A program made the translations under genes and the position numbers. From UBA11524 sp045591175 (GTDB lineage: Bacteria > Bacillota > Clostridia > Christensenellales > Aristaeellaceae), in NCBI GenBank assembly GCA_045591175.1, contig JAZNSI010000006.1, forward strand, positions 39,294 to 103,293: a stretch of 64,000 nt of DNA, read 5' to 3'. The notes under the pieces were generated by a model. That model saw nothing but the letters and a program-made list of their open reading frames with translations, was not told the DNA's origin and made no database searches. Every line of letters begins with the position of its first letter. Positions within the stretch are counted from its first letter, which is position 1. Shown piece after piece: positions 44,853-53,198 of the stretch.

Positions 44853-44904
44853 CCGTCCACCACCCTTCTGTTACACTCTATTCAGCGTAAGCAGCAGCTA
44901 TGCG

Positions 44905-45789
44905 TCAATGCAGATAATGAGTCAGCTCATCGATGGAGAAGGCAGGCTGAAGCGCACTGTTGACGGCAAGCGCCAGCATATCCGCCAAACCGGCGACCAG
45001 CTCGTCAATGTTGCGCGGTGTGACCACCAGATCCGCCTTTGCCTGTCCGACCAGCTGCTCTGCCATCGCGTGGGCATCATCGTCATTCTTTTCGGTGGAC
45101 AAGATGTTCTTCAGCGCGTCGCGAACAATGGTCGACGAATAAACCACCATTGGGATACCCATAGCGATCACGGGAACATGCATCGTTTCCTGTGTGATGC
45201 CCATGCGGTGATTCCCTACCCCGCTGCCGGGATGAATCCCGGTGTCCGTCAGCTGAATGGTCGTACCGATGTGGCTTGTTTCCATGGCCGCAAGGGCATC
45301 CACCACCAGTACCGCCGCAGGCTTGAGCCGCTCCACCAGGCCGAGGGCCAGCTCGGCGGTTTCCACCCCAGTGATGCCAAGCACGCCCGGACTCATGGCG
45401 CACACTCCTCGCAGGGAATCCTCCTGCATATGGCGCGTCACCAAAATCCCGCTGACCACCCGGTCCCCCAGCGCATCCGCCGTCATGCGGCGATTGCCCA
45501 GGCCCAGCACCAGCACATCCCCCTTGGGGGGCAGCATGATCCGCAGCGTCTGCGCCACCTGGCGGGCAACTTCGATCCGTTCCTCCGGGGATAGATTGGG
45601 CAGCTCCGGGTGGGTCATCGTCCAGTAGGTGCCCTCCGGCTTACCAAGGCGATTGGCAGCTGCTGCAGTGTGAATGCGCACCCAGGTGATTTCCGCAGAG
45701 CCCTCATGCTGCGTCTGCACCGCTACGCCTTCGCCAAGGCCGCCGGGGTACACCGTTCTCTCCATCGCAAGATCTGTACGATAATTCAT
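44905..45789 (-). CDS. gpr: GPR endopeptidase (germination protease)
   Basis: GPR degrades small acid-soluble spore proteins at germination. It is made as a zymogen that cuts itself in a SASP-like sequence, visible here as YRTDLAMER near the N-terminus. The 294-residue protein also has VLVLGLGNRRMTADALG and VVDALAAMETSHIG, both family motifs. AAGGAG lies 11 bases before the ATG. With spoIIP downstream it is strong evidence that the organism makes endospores. Confidence 0.95.
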   Translation of the reverse strand: MNYRTDLAMERTVYPGGLGEGVAVQTQHEGSAEITWVRIHTAAAANRLGKPEGTYWTMTHPELPNLSPEERIEVARQVAQTLRIMLPPKGDVLVLGLGNRRMTADALGDRVVSGILVTRHMQEDSLRGVCAMSPGVLGITGVETAELALGLVERLKPAAVLVVDALAAMETSHIGTTIQLTDTGIHPGSGVGNHRMGITQETMHVPVIAMGIPMVVYSSTIVRDALKNILSTEKNDDDAHAMAEQLVGQAKADLVVTPRNIDELVAGLADMLALAVNSALQPAFSIDELTHYLH

Positions 45790-45849
45790 ACCAGCTCACG
45801 CTCCTTTTGGCAGCAGTATGCGCAAGCAGAGCCATTTCCATGCAGCACA

Positions 45850-45884
45850 CAAAAACGGAGGACGCATCTGCGTCCTCCGTTTGT
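45850..45884 (-). terminator. Terminator of the DUF1846-phosphoribosyltransferase operon
   Basis: A 12-bp perfect stem (ACGGAGGACGCA against TGCGTCCTCCGT) followed on the minus strand by TTTTTGTG. Confidence 0.88.
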
Positions 45885-45886
45885 CA

Positions 45887-46444
45887 TCAGCCGATGATCT
45901 CACCCTTTGCGTTGAACAGCGGCAGCTTTTCCAGGTAGATGATATCCTTGCGCTCCTGCGCCTCGCCTTCAGCCAGGATGGTCATCTTGCCGACAATATC
46001 GCCGCCAGCCGTCTTGACCAGTTCTTCCAGCGCATGCAGGCTCTCGCCGGTGGAGATCACGTCGTCCACGATCAGCACTCGCTTGCCCTTCATCATCGCG
46101 GCGTCCTTGCCATCCAGGTAGAGCTTCTGCACGGCGGTGGTGGTGATGGACTTCACCTCCACGCAGACCACATCCTGCATGTAGAGCTTCACGCCCTTGC
46201 GGGCCAGCATCCACTTGGCGTCGCCATTGAGGCGGGCCATCTCCTGGGCCAGCGGAATGCCCTTGGATTCAGCAGTGATGATGTAGTCGTATTCCGGCGC
46301 CCTGGCAAGCAGCTCGCGGGCACAGGCGGTGGTGAGCTCGCAGTCGCCAAAGATGACGAATGCGCCGATGTACAGATCATCGTTCACGCGGCAAATGGGC
46401 AGGTCACGCTTCAGGCCTGCAATGGTCATGGTATGGGACAGCAT
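45887..46444 (-). CDS. Purine phosphoribosyltransferase-like protein
   Basis: The 185-residue protein has the PRPP-binding motif VLIVDDVISTGESL and TAESKGIPLAQEMA, as in adenine and xanthine phosphoribosyltransferases. The base cannot be assigned. The start at 46444 follows GAGG by about 9 bases; an upstream in-frame ATG at 46525 lies inside the DUF1846 gene. It is probably cotranscribed with that gene, 40 bases away. Confidence 0.85.
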   Translation of the reverse strand: MLSHTMTIAGLKRDLPICRVNDDLYIGAFVIFGDCELTTACARELLARAPEYDYIITAESKGIPLAQEMARLNGDAKWMLARKGVKLYMQDVVCVEVKSITTTAVQKLYLDGKDAAMMKGKRVLIVDDVISTGESLHALEELVKTAGGDIVGKMTILAEGEAQERKDIIYLEKLPLFNAKGEIIG

Positions 46445-46484
46445 GGAATCAACCTCTTTTCTGTGTCGTTGGTGTATTGAAATC

Positions 46485-47966
46485 TTACTTATGGTACAGC
46501 TTATGGGTCTGATACTGAGGGTCACAGGTGAGATTCACGCCCAGGCGCTTGAAGGTATTGTTGTCCACCGAGGACAGGATGACCGTGGAGTGTACCTCGC
46601 AGCCCCGCAGCAGCGGCAGCTGCTTCATGGCGACAGCCGCGCGCTCATCAGTGGCCGCGCAGATGGACAATGCCAGCAGAATCTCGTCGGTATGCAGGCG
46701 CGGATTGTGATTGCCCAGGTAGTCGCACTTGAGGGACTGGATGGGCTCAATCACGTGCGGGGAAATCAGGTGCAGCGCCTTTTCCTGACCTGCAAAGGCC
46801 TTCAGCGCGTTGAGCAGCAGCGCCGCAGACGGGCCGAGCAGCTTGCTGGTCTTACCGGTGATGATGCGTCCGTCCGGCAGCTGCATGGCCAGCGCAGGCG
46901 CGCCGGTTTCAGCAGCACGGCTACGCGCTGCTGCGATCACAGGCCTGTCATCATCGGACAATCCGGATTTCTGCAGCAGCATCTCCAGCTTTTCCACCTC
47001 GCCCTCGGTACCGCTGCCCTTGCGCAGCGCACAGCGGGCAGAATAATACCGGCGGATGATCTCCTGATGAGCAGCTTCACGGCAGACATCGTCATCCACG
47101 ATGCAGTTGCCCACCATGTTCACGCCCATGTCCGTGGGCGATGCATAGGGGCTGGCGCCATAGATCTGCTCAAACACCGCGTTGAGCACCGGGAAGATCT
47201 CAATGTCGCGGTTGTAATTGACGGTGGTTTCCCCGTAGGCCTCCAGGTGGAAGGGATCGATCATGTTGTGGTCGTCCAGATCCACGGTGGCAGCCTCATA
47301 GGCCACGTTGACAGGGTGCTTCAGGGACAAATTCCAGATCGGGAAAGTCTCAAACTTGGCATAGCCCGCCTGCACGCCACGTTGATGCTCCTGATAGAGC
47401 TGGCTGAGGCACACGGCCATCTTGCCGGAGCCGGGGCCAGGCGCAGTCACCAGCACCAGCGGACGGGTGGTTTCCACATACTCATTGGCGCCGAAGCCTT
47501 CGTCGCTGACAATGTGCTTGACATTGTAGGGATAGCCCTCGATATTGTAGTGCTTATACACCGCAATGCCCAGGGACTCCAGGCGCTGCTTGAAGAGCAT
47601 CGCCGTGCGCTGCTCGCGCCAGCGGGTCAGCACCACGCTGCCCACATACATGCCAATGCCGCGGAAAGCGTCAATAAGTCGCAGTACCTCCGCGTCGTAG
47701 GTCACGCCGGAGTCGCCGCGGGTCTTGTTCTTCTCGATGTCATCAGCATTGATGGCGATCACCAGCTCTGCCTGATCCTTCAGGGTCAGCAGCATGGAGA
47801 TCTTGCTGTCCGGACGGAAGCCGGGCAGCACGCGGGATGCAAGCGTGTCGTCAAACAGCTTGCCGCCCAGTTCCAGATAGAGCTTGCCGCCAAATTTCGC
47901 AATGCGGTTGAGGATGTGCTCGGACTGCATTGCCGTGTATTTATCATGATCGAAGCCAATTCGCAT
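46485..47966 (-). CDS. DUF1846 family protein
   Basis: The 493-residue protein has the DUF1846 opening RIGFDHDKYTAMQSEHI and the P-loop-like TAPGPGSGKMAVCLSQLY. Structures are known for the family but not its reaction; a nucleotide-linked role has been suggested and fits the phosphoribosyltransferase downstream. AGGAGG lies 9 bases before the ATG at 47966, and a clear promoter follows at 48005-48033. Confidence 0.9.
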   Translation of the reverse strand: MRIGFDHDKYTAMQSEHILNRIAKFGGKLYLELGGKLFDDTLASRVLPGFRPDSKISMLLTLKDQAELVIAINADDIEKNKTRGDSGVTYDAEVLRLIDAFRGIGMYVGSVVLTRWREQRTAMLFKQRLESLGIAVYKHYNIEGYPYNVKHIVSDEGFGANEYVETTRPLVLVTAPGPGSGKMAVCLSQLYQEHQRGVQAGYAKFETFPIWNLSLKHPVNVAYEAATVDLDDHNMIDPFHLEAYGETTVNYNRDIEIFPVLNAVFEQIYGASPYASPTDMGVNMVGNCIVDDDVCREAAHQEIIRRYYSARCALRKGSGTEGEVEKLEMLLQKSGLSDDDRPVIAAARSRAAETGAPALAMQLPDGRIITGKTSKLLGPSAALLLNALKAFAGQEKALHLISPHVIEPIQSLKCDYLGNHNPRLHTDEILLALSICAATDERAAVAMKQLPLLRGCEVHSTVILSSVDNNTFKRLGVNLTCDPQYQTHKLYHK

Positions 47967-48004
47967 ACCGGATCGCCTCCTGATAATTATGCCCATACGC
48001 ATAG

Positions 48005-48033
48005 ATTATACCACGTCCCAAAGGTCGATACAA
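48005..48033 (-). promoter_or_regulatory. Sigma-A promoter of the DUF1846 operon
   Basis: Minus-strand TTGTAT (48028-48033), 17-bp spacer, TATAAT (48005-48010). Confidence 0.8.
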
Positions 48034-48079
48034 GGGAACACACGGTTTTTTCTTGTACTCTTTTTGTCACTGAAATCCC

Positions 48080-48108
48080 TTGTCAGAATAAAGGTTATGA
48101 TATAAAAT
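48080..48108 (+). promoter_or_regulatory. Promoter of the nitroreductase operon
   Basis: TTGTCA (48080-48085), 17-bp spacer, TAAAAT (48103-48108), about 47 bp before the start codon. Confidence 0.7.
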
Positions 48109-48155
48109 AGAATCAGGATCTGTGTAGTCCGTTATCTCCAAGGAGGCAGCCCCCT

Positions 48156-48683
48156 ATGGATATGCTCAGCACCATGCTTCACCGCCGGAGCGTCCGGCAA
48201 TATACCGACGCCGCCATTCCCCAAGACAAGCTGGACGCGATCCTGTATGCCGGACTGGCTGCCGCGTCCTCCAAGAACCGCAGGCCCTGGGAATTTATCC
48301 TGGTGGAAAACCGCGATACCCTTGCGCAGCTTTGCGATTGCCGCCCCGGCGCTGCGAATCTGCTGGGAAAGTGCAAGGCCGCCATCGTTGTTGCTGCCGA
48401 TTCCGATATGGTGGACGTCTGGGTGGAGGATTGTGCCTCCGCCATCACCCAAATGCACCTGATGGCGGATGCCCTCGGCGTGGGCAGCTGCTGGCTGCAG
48501 GTGCGCCTGCGCAAAGCGCCCGACGGCGTCACCGATACCCAGGACGTCGTACGGAGGGTGCTGGGCATCCCGGAGAAGTACAGCGTCATGGCGATCCTGA
48601 CACTGGGCATGCCCGCCGATCACCCCGGTGCAAAAGCCGTCAGCGACCTCCCCATGGAGAAAATCCGCCACGAACGATTCTGA
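48156..48683 (+). CDS. Nitroreductase family protein
   Basis: The 175-residue flavoprotein has the FMN-binding RRSVRQYTD at the start and AAASSKNRRPWEF, typical of short nitroreductases that use NAD(P)H to reduce quinones, nitro groups or flavins. The substrate is unknown. AAGGAGG lies 9 bases before the ATG. It is followed after 15 bases by a phosphatase and then xth, an apparent three-gene operon. Confidence 0.92.
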   Translation: MDMLSTMLHRRSVRQYTDAAIPQDKLDAILYAGLAAASSKNRRPWEFILVENRDTLAQLCDCRPGAANLLGKCKAAIVVAADSDMVDVWVEDCASAITQMHLMADALGVGSCWLQVRLRKAPDGVTDTQDVVRRVLGIPEKYSVMAILTLGMPADHPGAKAVSDLPMEKIRHERF

Positions 48684-48698
48684 CAAGGAGCTGCGTTT

Positions 48699-49457
48699 AT
48701 GAAAATCATGTTCGTCCGCCATGCGGAGCCCTGGTACGCCATTGACTCCCTGACGGAAAAGGGCCGCCGCGAGGCGGAGCTGCTCTCCCGCCGCCTGTGC
48801 AAGCTGGACGTGAAGGCATTCTACACTTCCCCCCTCGGACGCGCACGGGAAACGGGCCGCTATACCCTTGAGAAGCTGGGGCGCGAGGCAGAAGTGCTCC
48901 CCTGGCTGGCGGAATTCCGCGGGCACGCCATCGACCCGGAGAATGGCCGCCACCGCATCCCGTGGGACTACAAGCCCTCCATCTGGATGGAGCGCGAAAA
49001 GCTGCGCAGTATGGATGCCTGGCTGGAGGATCCCCTCTTTGACGGCGGCGACGTGGCGCAGATCTGGCAGGAGACCACGGAAGGCCTGGATACGCTGCTG
49101 GCCTCCCACGGCTACGTCCGTGACGGCCATATCTATCGCGTGGCGGATAACAGGGCGGATACCATCGTGCTGTTCTGCCACTTCGGCATCATGATGGCCT
49201 GCCTGAGCCACCTGATCGGCATTTCACCCATGAACCTTTGGCACGGCTTCTGCTGCCAGCCCTCCAGCGTGACGACCGTTATCACGGAGGAACGCGTCAA
49301 GGGCGAGGTAGCCTGGCGCTGCATGCAGCTGGGCGATATCAGCCACCTGTACGCCGCGGACGAGCCCTATTCCACCGCAGCGCTCTACCCGGAATGCTAC
49401 ACGGGCGTGGATTCCACCAATCCGCCGGAGTGGAAGAAGCTGGGGTACGAGCCATGA
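48699..49457 (+). CDS. Histidine phosphatase family protein
   Basis: The 252-residue protein has the phosphohistidine motif FVRHAEP (RHA in place of the more usual RHG), YTSPLGRARET and a second His in VLFCHFGIM. Members hydrolyse phosphate from sugars or nucleotides or act as phosphoglycerate mutases; the extra middle region (about 75-160) argues against a plain mutase. Its last bases overlap the start of xth (ATGA). Confidence 0.88.
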   Translation: MKIMFVRHAEPWYAIDSLTEKGRREAELLSRRLCKLDVKAFYTSPLGRARETGRYTLEKLGREAEVLPWLAEFRGHAIDPENGRHRIPWDYKPSIWMEREKLRSMDAWLEDPLFDGGDVAQIWQETTEGLDTLLASHGYVRDGHIYRVADNRADTIVLFCHFGIMMACLSHLIGISPMNLWHGFCCQPSSVTTVITEERVKGEVAWRCMQLGDISHLYAADEPYSTAALYPECYTGVDSTNPPEWKKLGYEP

Positions 49458-50191
49458 AGATCATCAGCTGGAACGTGAACGGCTTCCGTTCCCTCATGAA
49501 CCGCAGCTTCCTGGATGCCTTCACCGCGCTGGACGCTGATGTCTACTGCCTGCAGGAGACCAAGCTGCAGGCGGACGAAGGCGGCCTTGACGCACCCGGA
49601 TTCCTGCAATACTGGAACTGCGCAGAACGCAAGGGCTACGCCGGAACAGCGCTGCTCACCCTGCGCGAGCCTGCCGGGGCCTACTGCGGCATCGGTGCTG
49701 ATCCCTTTGACGCAGAGGGCCGCGTCATCACGGCGGATTATGACGATTTCTACCTTGTCAACTGCTATGCGCCCCATGCCGCACCCGACCTTTCCCGACT
49801 GGAGGAGCGCACCCGCTGGGATGCCGCGCTGCTTGCATTCCTGCGCCAGCTGGATGCGGAAAAGCCTGTGATCCTCTGCGGCGACCTCAACGCCGCGTAT
49901 AACGATGCAGACCTGAATGGCGCAGGCCAGGGCATGCACGTCCCCGGCTACACCCAGGAGGAGCGCAGCGGCCTCACCGCCATTCTGCAAAGCGGATTCG
50001 TGGACGCATACCGCCATTTCCATCCCGGCGAAAAAGCGGGCGCCTTTGCGTACCGCAGAGGCATCCGCGCGGTTGGGCTGGATTACTTCCTTGTTTCCAG
50101 CAGGTTGCTGGATCGTGTCGCGGATTGCCGCGTACATAATCGTATCAAGGGCTCCGATCATTGGCCTTTGGAGCTGCTTCTGCTGGAATAA
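49454..50191 (+). CDS. xth: Exodeoxyribonuclease III
   Basis: ExoIII/ExoA cuts DNA at abasic sites and removes nucleotides from 3' ends. The 245-residue protein shows SWNVNGFRS, LQETKLQ, the catalytic GDLNAAYNDAD and the final GSDHWPLEL. The start overlaps the stop of the phosphatase gene, so translation is coupled. Confidence 0.96.
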   Translation: MKIISWNVNGFRSLMNRSFLDAFTALDADVYCLQETKLQADEGGLDAPGFLQYWNCAERKGYAGTALLTLREPAGAYCGIGADPFDAEGRVITADYDDFYLVNCYAPHAAPDLSRLEERTRWDAALLAFLRQLDAEKPVILCGDLNAAYNDADLNGAGQGMHVPGYTQEERSGLTAILQSGFVDAYRHFHPGEKAGAFAYRRGIRAVGLDYFLVSSRLLDRVADCRVHNRIKGSDHWPLELLLLE

Positions 50192-50196
50192 GCATC

Positions 50197-50230
50197 AAAA
50201 AAGCCGGACATTGCGTCCGGCTTTTCTTCT
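50197..50230. terminator. Bidirectional terminator
   Basis: A perfect stem AAAAGCCGGAC against GTCCGGCTTTT with a 5-base loop lies between xth and the convergent kinase gene. Confidence 0.9.
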
Positions 50231-50235
50231 GCACA

Positions 50236-51021
50236 TCAGCACAACTCGCTAAGCAGGCTGTAATAGCGCAGCTTGTCTTCGTCAACTTCCATGCCAAGTG
50301 CATTGAATAGTAATTTGCGGTCAAATTCACGCACCTTACCGCTAAATTGCCCGGTGGAATTCGCCCACATGCTCCATAAAACTTGCTCGATATCCACCCA
50401 TTTGTCTGCCACGCCGGCATAACCCAGGTCGATGAACCCGGTCAGGCCTGCATCATCGCAGAAGATATTCGGCAGGCAATAGTCACCGTGACTGAGCACC
50501 TTTTTCTCCGCCGGGCGATGCTTCACCAGCCAGTCAAAGAGCTGTGTCGGCGACGAAAACCCGCTGGGGCCATAGGTTTCCTCCTGGCGGGCCGCATCCA
50601 TGGTAATGGTGCCGCTGCGGATTCCTACCTCGATCTCCCGGAACTTGGCGTCCAACGTGCGGTCTGTCGGACAGTCGGACACGTCCACCGCCCACATGCG
50701 CCGGAGTCCGTCTGCCACCAGCTCCGCCAGAAGCTCCTGGTCATCCAGAATGGCCTCATCGCACAGATACTTCCCCGGCATGCGGCTCATCAGCAGATAG
50801 CGGGTATCGTCTGCCTTCTCCGCAGCGATCACCTGCGGAACGGGCAGCTTTCCCTGCAACCAGCGCATCATGTTGAGCTCGTTGGCGGAGGAGTTGCAAT
50901 CCTTTTCCACCTTTAGTACCCGGTCGGCAAAAAGTGTCACCTGCGCAGAAGAACAGCCCACACTGTCCAATGTGGACTCCCCTTGCGGCAGCAAAACGCG
51001 GATGGAATCGGGTAGAAACAT
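50236..51021 (-). CDS. APH(3')-like aminoglycoside phosphotransferase family protein
   Basis: The 261-residue protein matches the APH(3') kinase length and layout: LKVEKD with the ATP-binding Lys, LMSRMPGKYLCDE, the catalytic HGDYCLPNIF and the metal-binding FIDLGYAGVADKW. Members inactivate kanamycin-type drugs, but many chromosomal relatives have other or unknown substrates. The start at 51021 follows AAGGAGG by 8 bases; the frame stays open to 51579, but that region is antisense to the DUF1292 genes. It has its own promoter. There is no sign of a mobile element. Confidence 0.85.
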   Translation of the reverse strand: MFLPDSIRVLLPQGESTLDSVGCSSAQVTLFADRVLKVEKDCNSSANELNMMRWLQGKLPVPQVIAAEKADDTRYLLMSRMPGKYLCDEAILDDQELLAELVADGLRRMWAVDVSDCPTDRTLDAKFREIEVGIRSGTITMDAARQEETYGPSGFSSPTQLFDWLVKHRPAEKKVLSHGDYCLPNIFCDDAGLTGFIDLGYAGVADKWVDIEQVLWSMWANSTGQFSGKVREFDRKLLFNALGMEVDEDKLRYYSLLSELC

Positions 51022-51049
51022 GATTGCGTCCTCCTTGGAATGATGCCCC

Positions 51050-51078
51050 ATTATAGCATAGGCGACGGCCTGCGTCAA
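51050..51078 (-). promoter_or_regulatory. Sigma-A promoter of the APH-like gene
   Basis: Minus-strand TTGACG (51073-51078), 17-bp spacer, TATAAT (51050-51055). Confidence 0.85.
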
Positions 51079-51086
51079 ATCTCCCC

Positions 51087-51115
51087 TTGCGCAACAGGGG
51101 CATATGTGGTAGAAT
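51087..51115 (+). promoter_or_regulatory. Promoter of the DUF1292 pair
   Basis: TTGCGC (51087-51092), 17-bp spacer, TAGAAT (51110-51115). Its -35 lies only 8 bp from the -35 of the divergent APH-like gene. Confidence 0.6.
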
Positions 51116-51160
51116 ATGCTTGGCACATGCCAAATATATAGAATCAGGAGGGTCACACCC

Positions 51161-51499
51161 ATGACCGATATCAACAACACCCCCGAGCTGAACGAAGAAG
51201 AGTTTGACGACGTGGTCGTCATGACCGATGACGAGGGCAACGAGTTCCTGTACGACATTGCCGCCCGCATTGAGAAGAACGACAACGAGTACGTCGTGCT
51301 GGTTCCCCAGGACGAGGAGGACGACGAGGTCGTGATCCTCAAGTCCGTGATCATCGACGACGAGACCGAAGAGCTGGTCGCTGAGCCCGACGAGGCCATC
51401 ACCGACGAGGTCTTCGAGGAGTTCAAGGAAATGTTCGCTGACGAGTTCAACTTTGTCGATGGCGAGGACGATGACGCCCTCTTCACCGACGCTGAGTAA
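51161..51499 (+). CDS. Acidic DUF1292 protein
   Basis: The 112-residue protein is very rich in Asp and Glu and has the DUF1292 core MTDDEGNEFLYDIAARIEKN and EYVVLVPQDE. Function is unknown; the family is widespread in Firmicutes. AGGAGGG lies 8 bases before the ATG at 51161. A second DUF1292 gene follows after 27 bases, probably a tandem duplication with divergence. Confidence 0.9.
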   Translation: MTDINNTPELNEEEFDDVVVMTDDEGNEFLYDIAARIEKNDNEYVVLVPQDEEDDEVVILKSVIIDDETEELVAEPDEAITDEVFEEFKEMFADEFNFVDGEDDDALFTDAE

Positions 51500-51526
51500 T
51501 CTCCGCAGGCAAGGAGGCTTCCAGCT

Positions 51527-51841
51527 ATGTGGGATCTTGACGACGACAGCTTCATCACCCTGACGGACGAAAACGGCAACGAGGTCGATTTCCTGCTGCT
51601 GGACGTGATGGAATACGAGGGCGCCGATTACATGGTGCTCATGCCCCTGACCGACGAGGACGGCGAAGATGACGAGGAGGAGCTTTTCTTCCTCAAGGCC
51701 GAACGCACCGAGGAAGGCGAGGTCTACTCCTCCATCGAGGATGAAGCGCTGCTCAACGCTATTGCGGATGCATACGAAAAGGAATTCATCGAGAAGATGA
51801 AGGCCAGCGGCGCATCGCAGCCCGAAAGCGAAGAAAACTGA
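51527..51841 (+). CDS. Second acidic DUF1292 protein
   Basis: The 104-residue protein repeats the DUF1292 pattern (FITLTDENGNEVDFLLLDVM, YMVLMPLTDED) and is also very acidic. AAGGAGG precedes the start by 9 bases. It ends before a terminator and shares a transcript with the first copy. Confidence 0.88.
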   Translation: MWDLDDDSFITLTDENGNEVDFLLLDVMEYEGADYMVLMPLTDEDGEDDEEELFFLKAERTEEGEVYSSIEDEALLNAIADAYEKEFIEKMKASGASQPESEEN

Positions 51842-51849
51842 TTTCACGG

Positions 51850-51880
51850 CAGTCACCGGCTTACCGGTGGCTGTTTTTTG
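51850..51880 (+). terminator. Terminator of the DUF1292 pair
   Basis: A 10-bp stem (CAGTCACCGG against CCGGTGGCTG) followed by TTTTTTG. Confidence 0.88.
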
Positions 51881-51883
51881 ATG

Positions 51884-51920
51884 CAAAAGGCGGACGCACC
51901 TCAATTGAAGTGCGTCCGCC
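51884..51920 (-). terminator. Terminator of ctpA
   Basis: An 11-bp perfect stem (GGCGGACGCAC against GTGCGTCCGCC) followed on the minus strand by TTTTGC. Confidence 0.85.
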
Positions 51921-51927
51921 GCATTGC

Positions 51928-53178
51928 TTACTTGGCCAGCTTCTGCTGCATGACCTCCAGCGCCTTGGCCAGCTGGGGATCGTTCAGGTCCGCAAAGTCG
52001 TACATGCCATTGTCACCGTCTGGCAGGTGAATCTCCACATCCGGCGTGATGCCGACCTTATGCACCGCGTTGCCATTGGGCGTGTAGTACTGCGCAATGG
52101 TCATCTGCATGCCCGCGCCGTCATCCAGGCCCACAACAGTCTGCACAATGCCCTTGCCGTAGCTCTGCACGCCCACGATGGTGGCGTCGGCACGGTCCTT
52201 CAGCGCGCCAGCGAGGATCTCGGAGGAGGACGCGCTGTTCTCGTTCAGCAGGATGACCAGTTCAGTATCCACCGCGCCGGACTTGGTACGGTAGTACTCA
52301 CGCTGACCATCGTTGTACTGCAGATAGCAAAGCGTGCCTGCATCCAGGAAGATGTCGCCGATGGCTTCCGCATCGTCCACCCAGCCGCCGGGATTGTCGC
52401 GCAGGTCAATGATCAGGCCCTTGGCGCCCTGCTTGACGAGCTTATCCACCGCTGCCTTGAATTCCACCGCGCAGTCGCCGGCAAACTCATACAGGAAGAT
52501 ATAGCCGATGTCGTCCGTCAGCATGCCGGACTCAATGCGGTTGACAGTGATCTGCGCGCGGATGAGGTCAAACTCGATCTCCTCGGTGCCGCGCAGGAAC
52601 ACCACATGCACCGGGGTGCCAGGCGTGCCGCGCATGATATCCACCGCATCGTTGATGGTGGAGGAATTGACGTAGAGGTCTTCCACCTTGTAGAGGATAT
52701 CACCCTTGTGGACGCCAGCTTCACGGGCGGGGCCATTGTCGAACACGCGGCTGATGGTGCACAGGCCCGTCAGGTAGGACGTGCTGATCTGAATGCCAAC
52801 ACCAGCATATTCACCCTCATCCTCCTCCCACAGCTCTGCATACTCCTCGGGCGTGTAGTAGAAGGTGTAGGGATCGCCCAGGCCCAGGAGCAGGCCATTG
52901 GCAGCGCCATCCAGCATGTCCTGGACTTCGTATTCCTCATAGTAGCCGTATTCGACCAGCTCCATCAGCTCCAGCAGGGTATCGAACTGCTTGTAGCGCT
53001 CATACTCCTCGCGGGAGATGGTCACGGTATCGCCGTCATTGCTGGCAACGGCAGCCGGAGTTTCGCCGCCGGAGGTGCCAAACATATCCGCCAGCAGCAC
53101 CGTGGGCAAATAGCTGCAGCCGCCCAGCGTCACCGCCAACAGCACCAGCGCAATCAAAAGCGCAGCACGCTTTTTCAT
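51928..53178 (-). CDS. S41 C-terminal processing peptidase, lipoprotein
   Basis: CtpA/CtpB-type serine proteases cut exported proteins from the C-terminus; CtpB takes part in sporulation signalling in Bacillus. The 416-residue protein has a lipobox (LGGC, about 20-23), a PDZ domain (about 100-190, GVGIQIS and AGVHKGDILY) and the Ser-Lys dyad in NSASSSEILAGAL and SYGKGIVQ. The start at 53178 has AGGAGG 8 bases upstream. It follows the PucR-like regulator after 20 bases, a pairing that may or may not be functional. Confidence 0.92.
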   Translation of the reverse strand: MKKRAALLIALVLLAVTLGGCSYLPTVLLADMFGTSGGETPAAVASNDGDTVTISREEYERYKQFDTLLELMELVEYGYYEEYEVQDMLDGAANGLLLGLGDPYTFYYTPEEYAELWEEDEGEYAGVGIQISTSYLTGLCTISRVFDNGPAREAGVHKGDILYKVEDLYVNSSTINDAVDIMRGTPGTPVHVVFLRGTEEIEFDLIRAQITVNRIESGMLTDDIGYIFLYEFAGDCAVEFKAAVDKLVKQGAKGLIIDLRDNPGGWVDDAEAIGDIFLDAGTLCYLQYNDGQREYYRTKSGAVDTELVILLNENSASSSEILAGALKDRADATIVGVQSYGKGIVQTVVGLDDGAGMQMTIAQYYTPNGNAVHKVGITPDVEIHLPDGDNGMYDFADLNDPQLAKALEVMQQKLAK

Positions 53179-53198
53179 AGAGTCATCCTCCTTATGCA

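Noticed and set aside
45790..45850. Sigma-F/G promoter before gpr
   Set aside because: A CATACTG-like box is present, but no fitting -35 stands at the right distance, so it is not listed as a feature.
46329..48110. A 593-residue plus-strand frame opposite DUF1846
   Set aside because: It is antisense to a recognised protein and crosses that gene's promoter.
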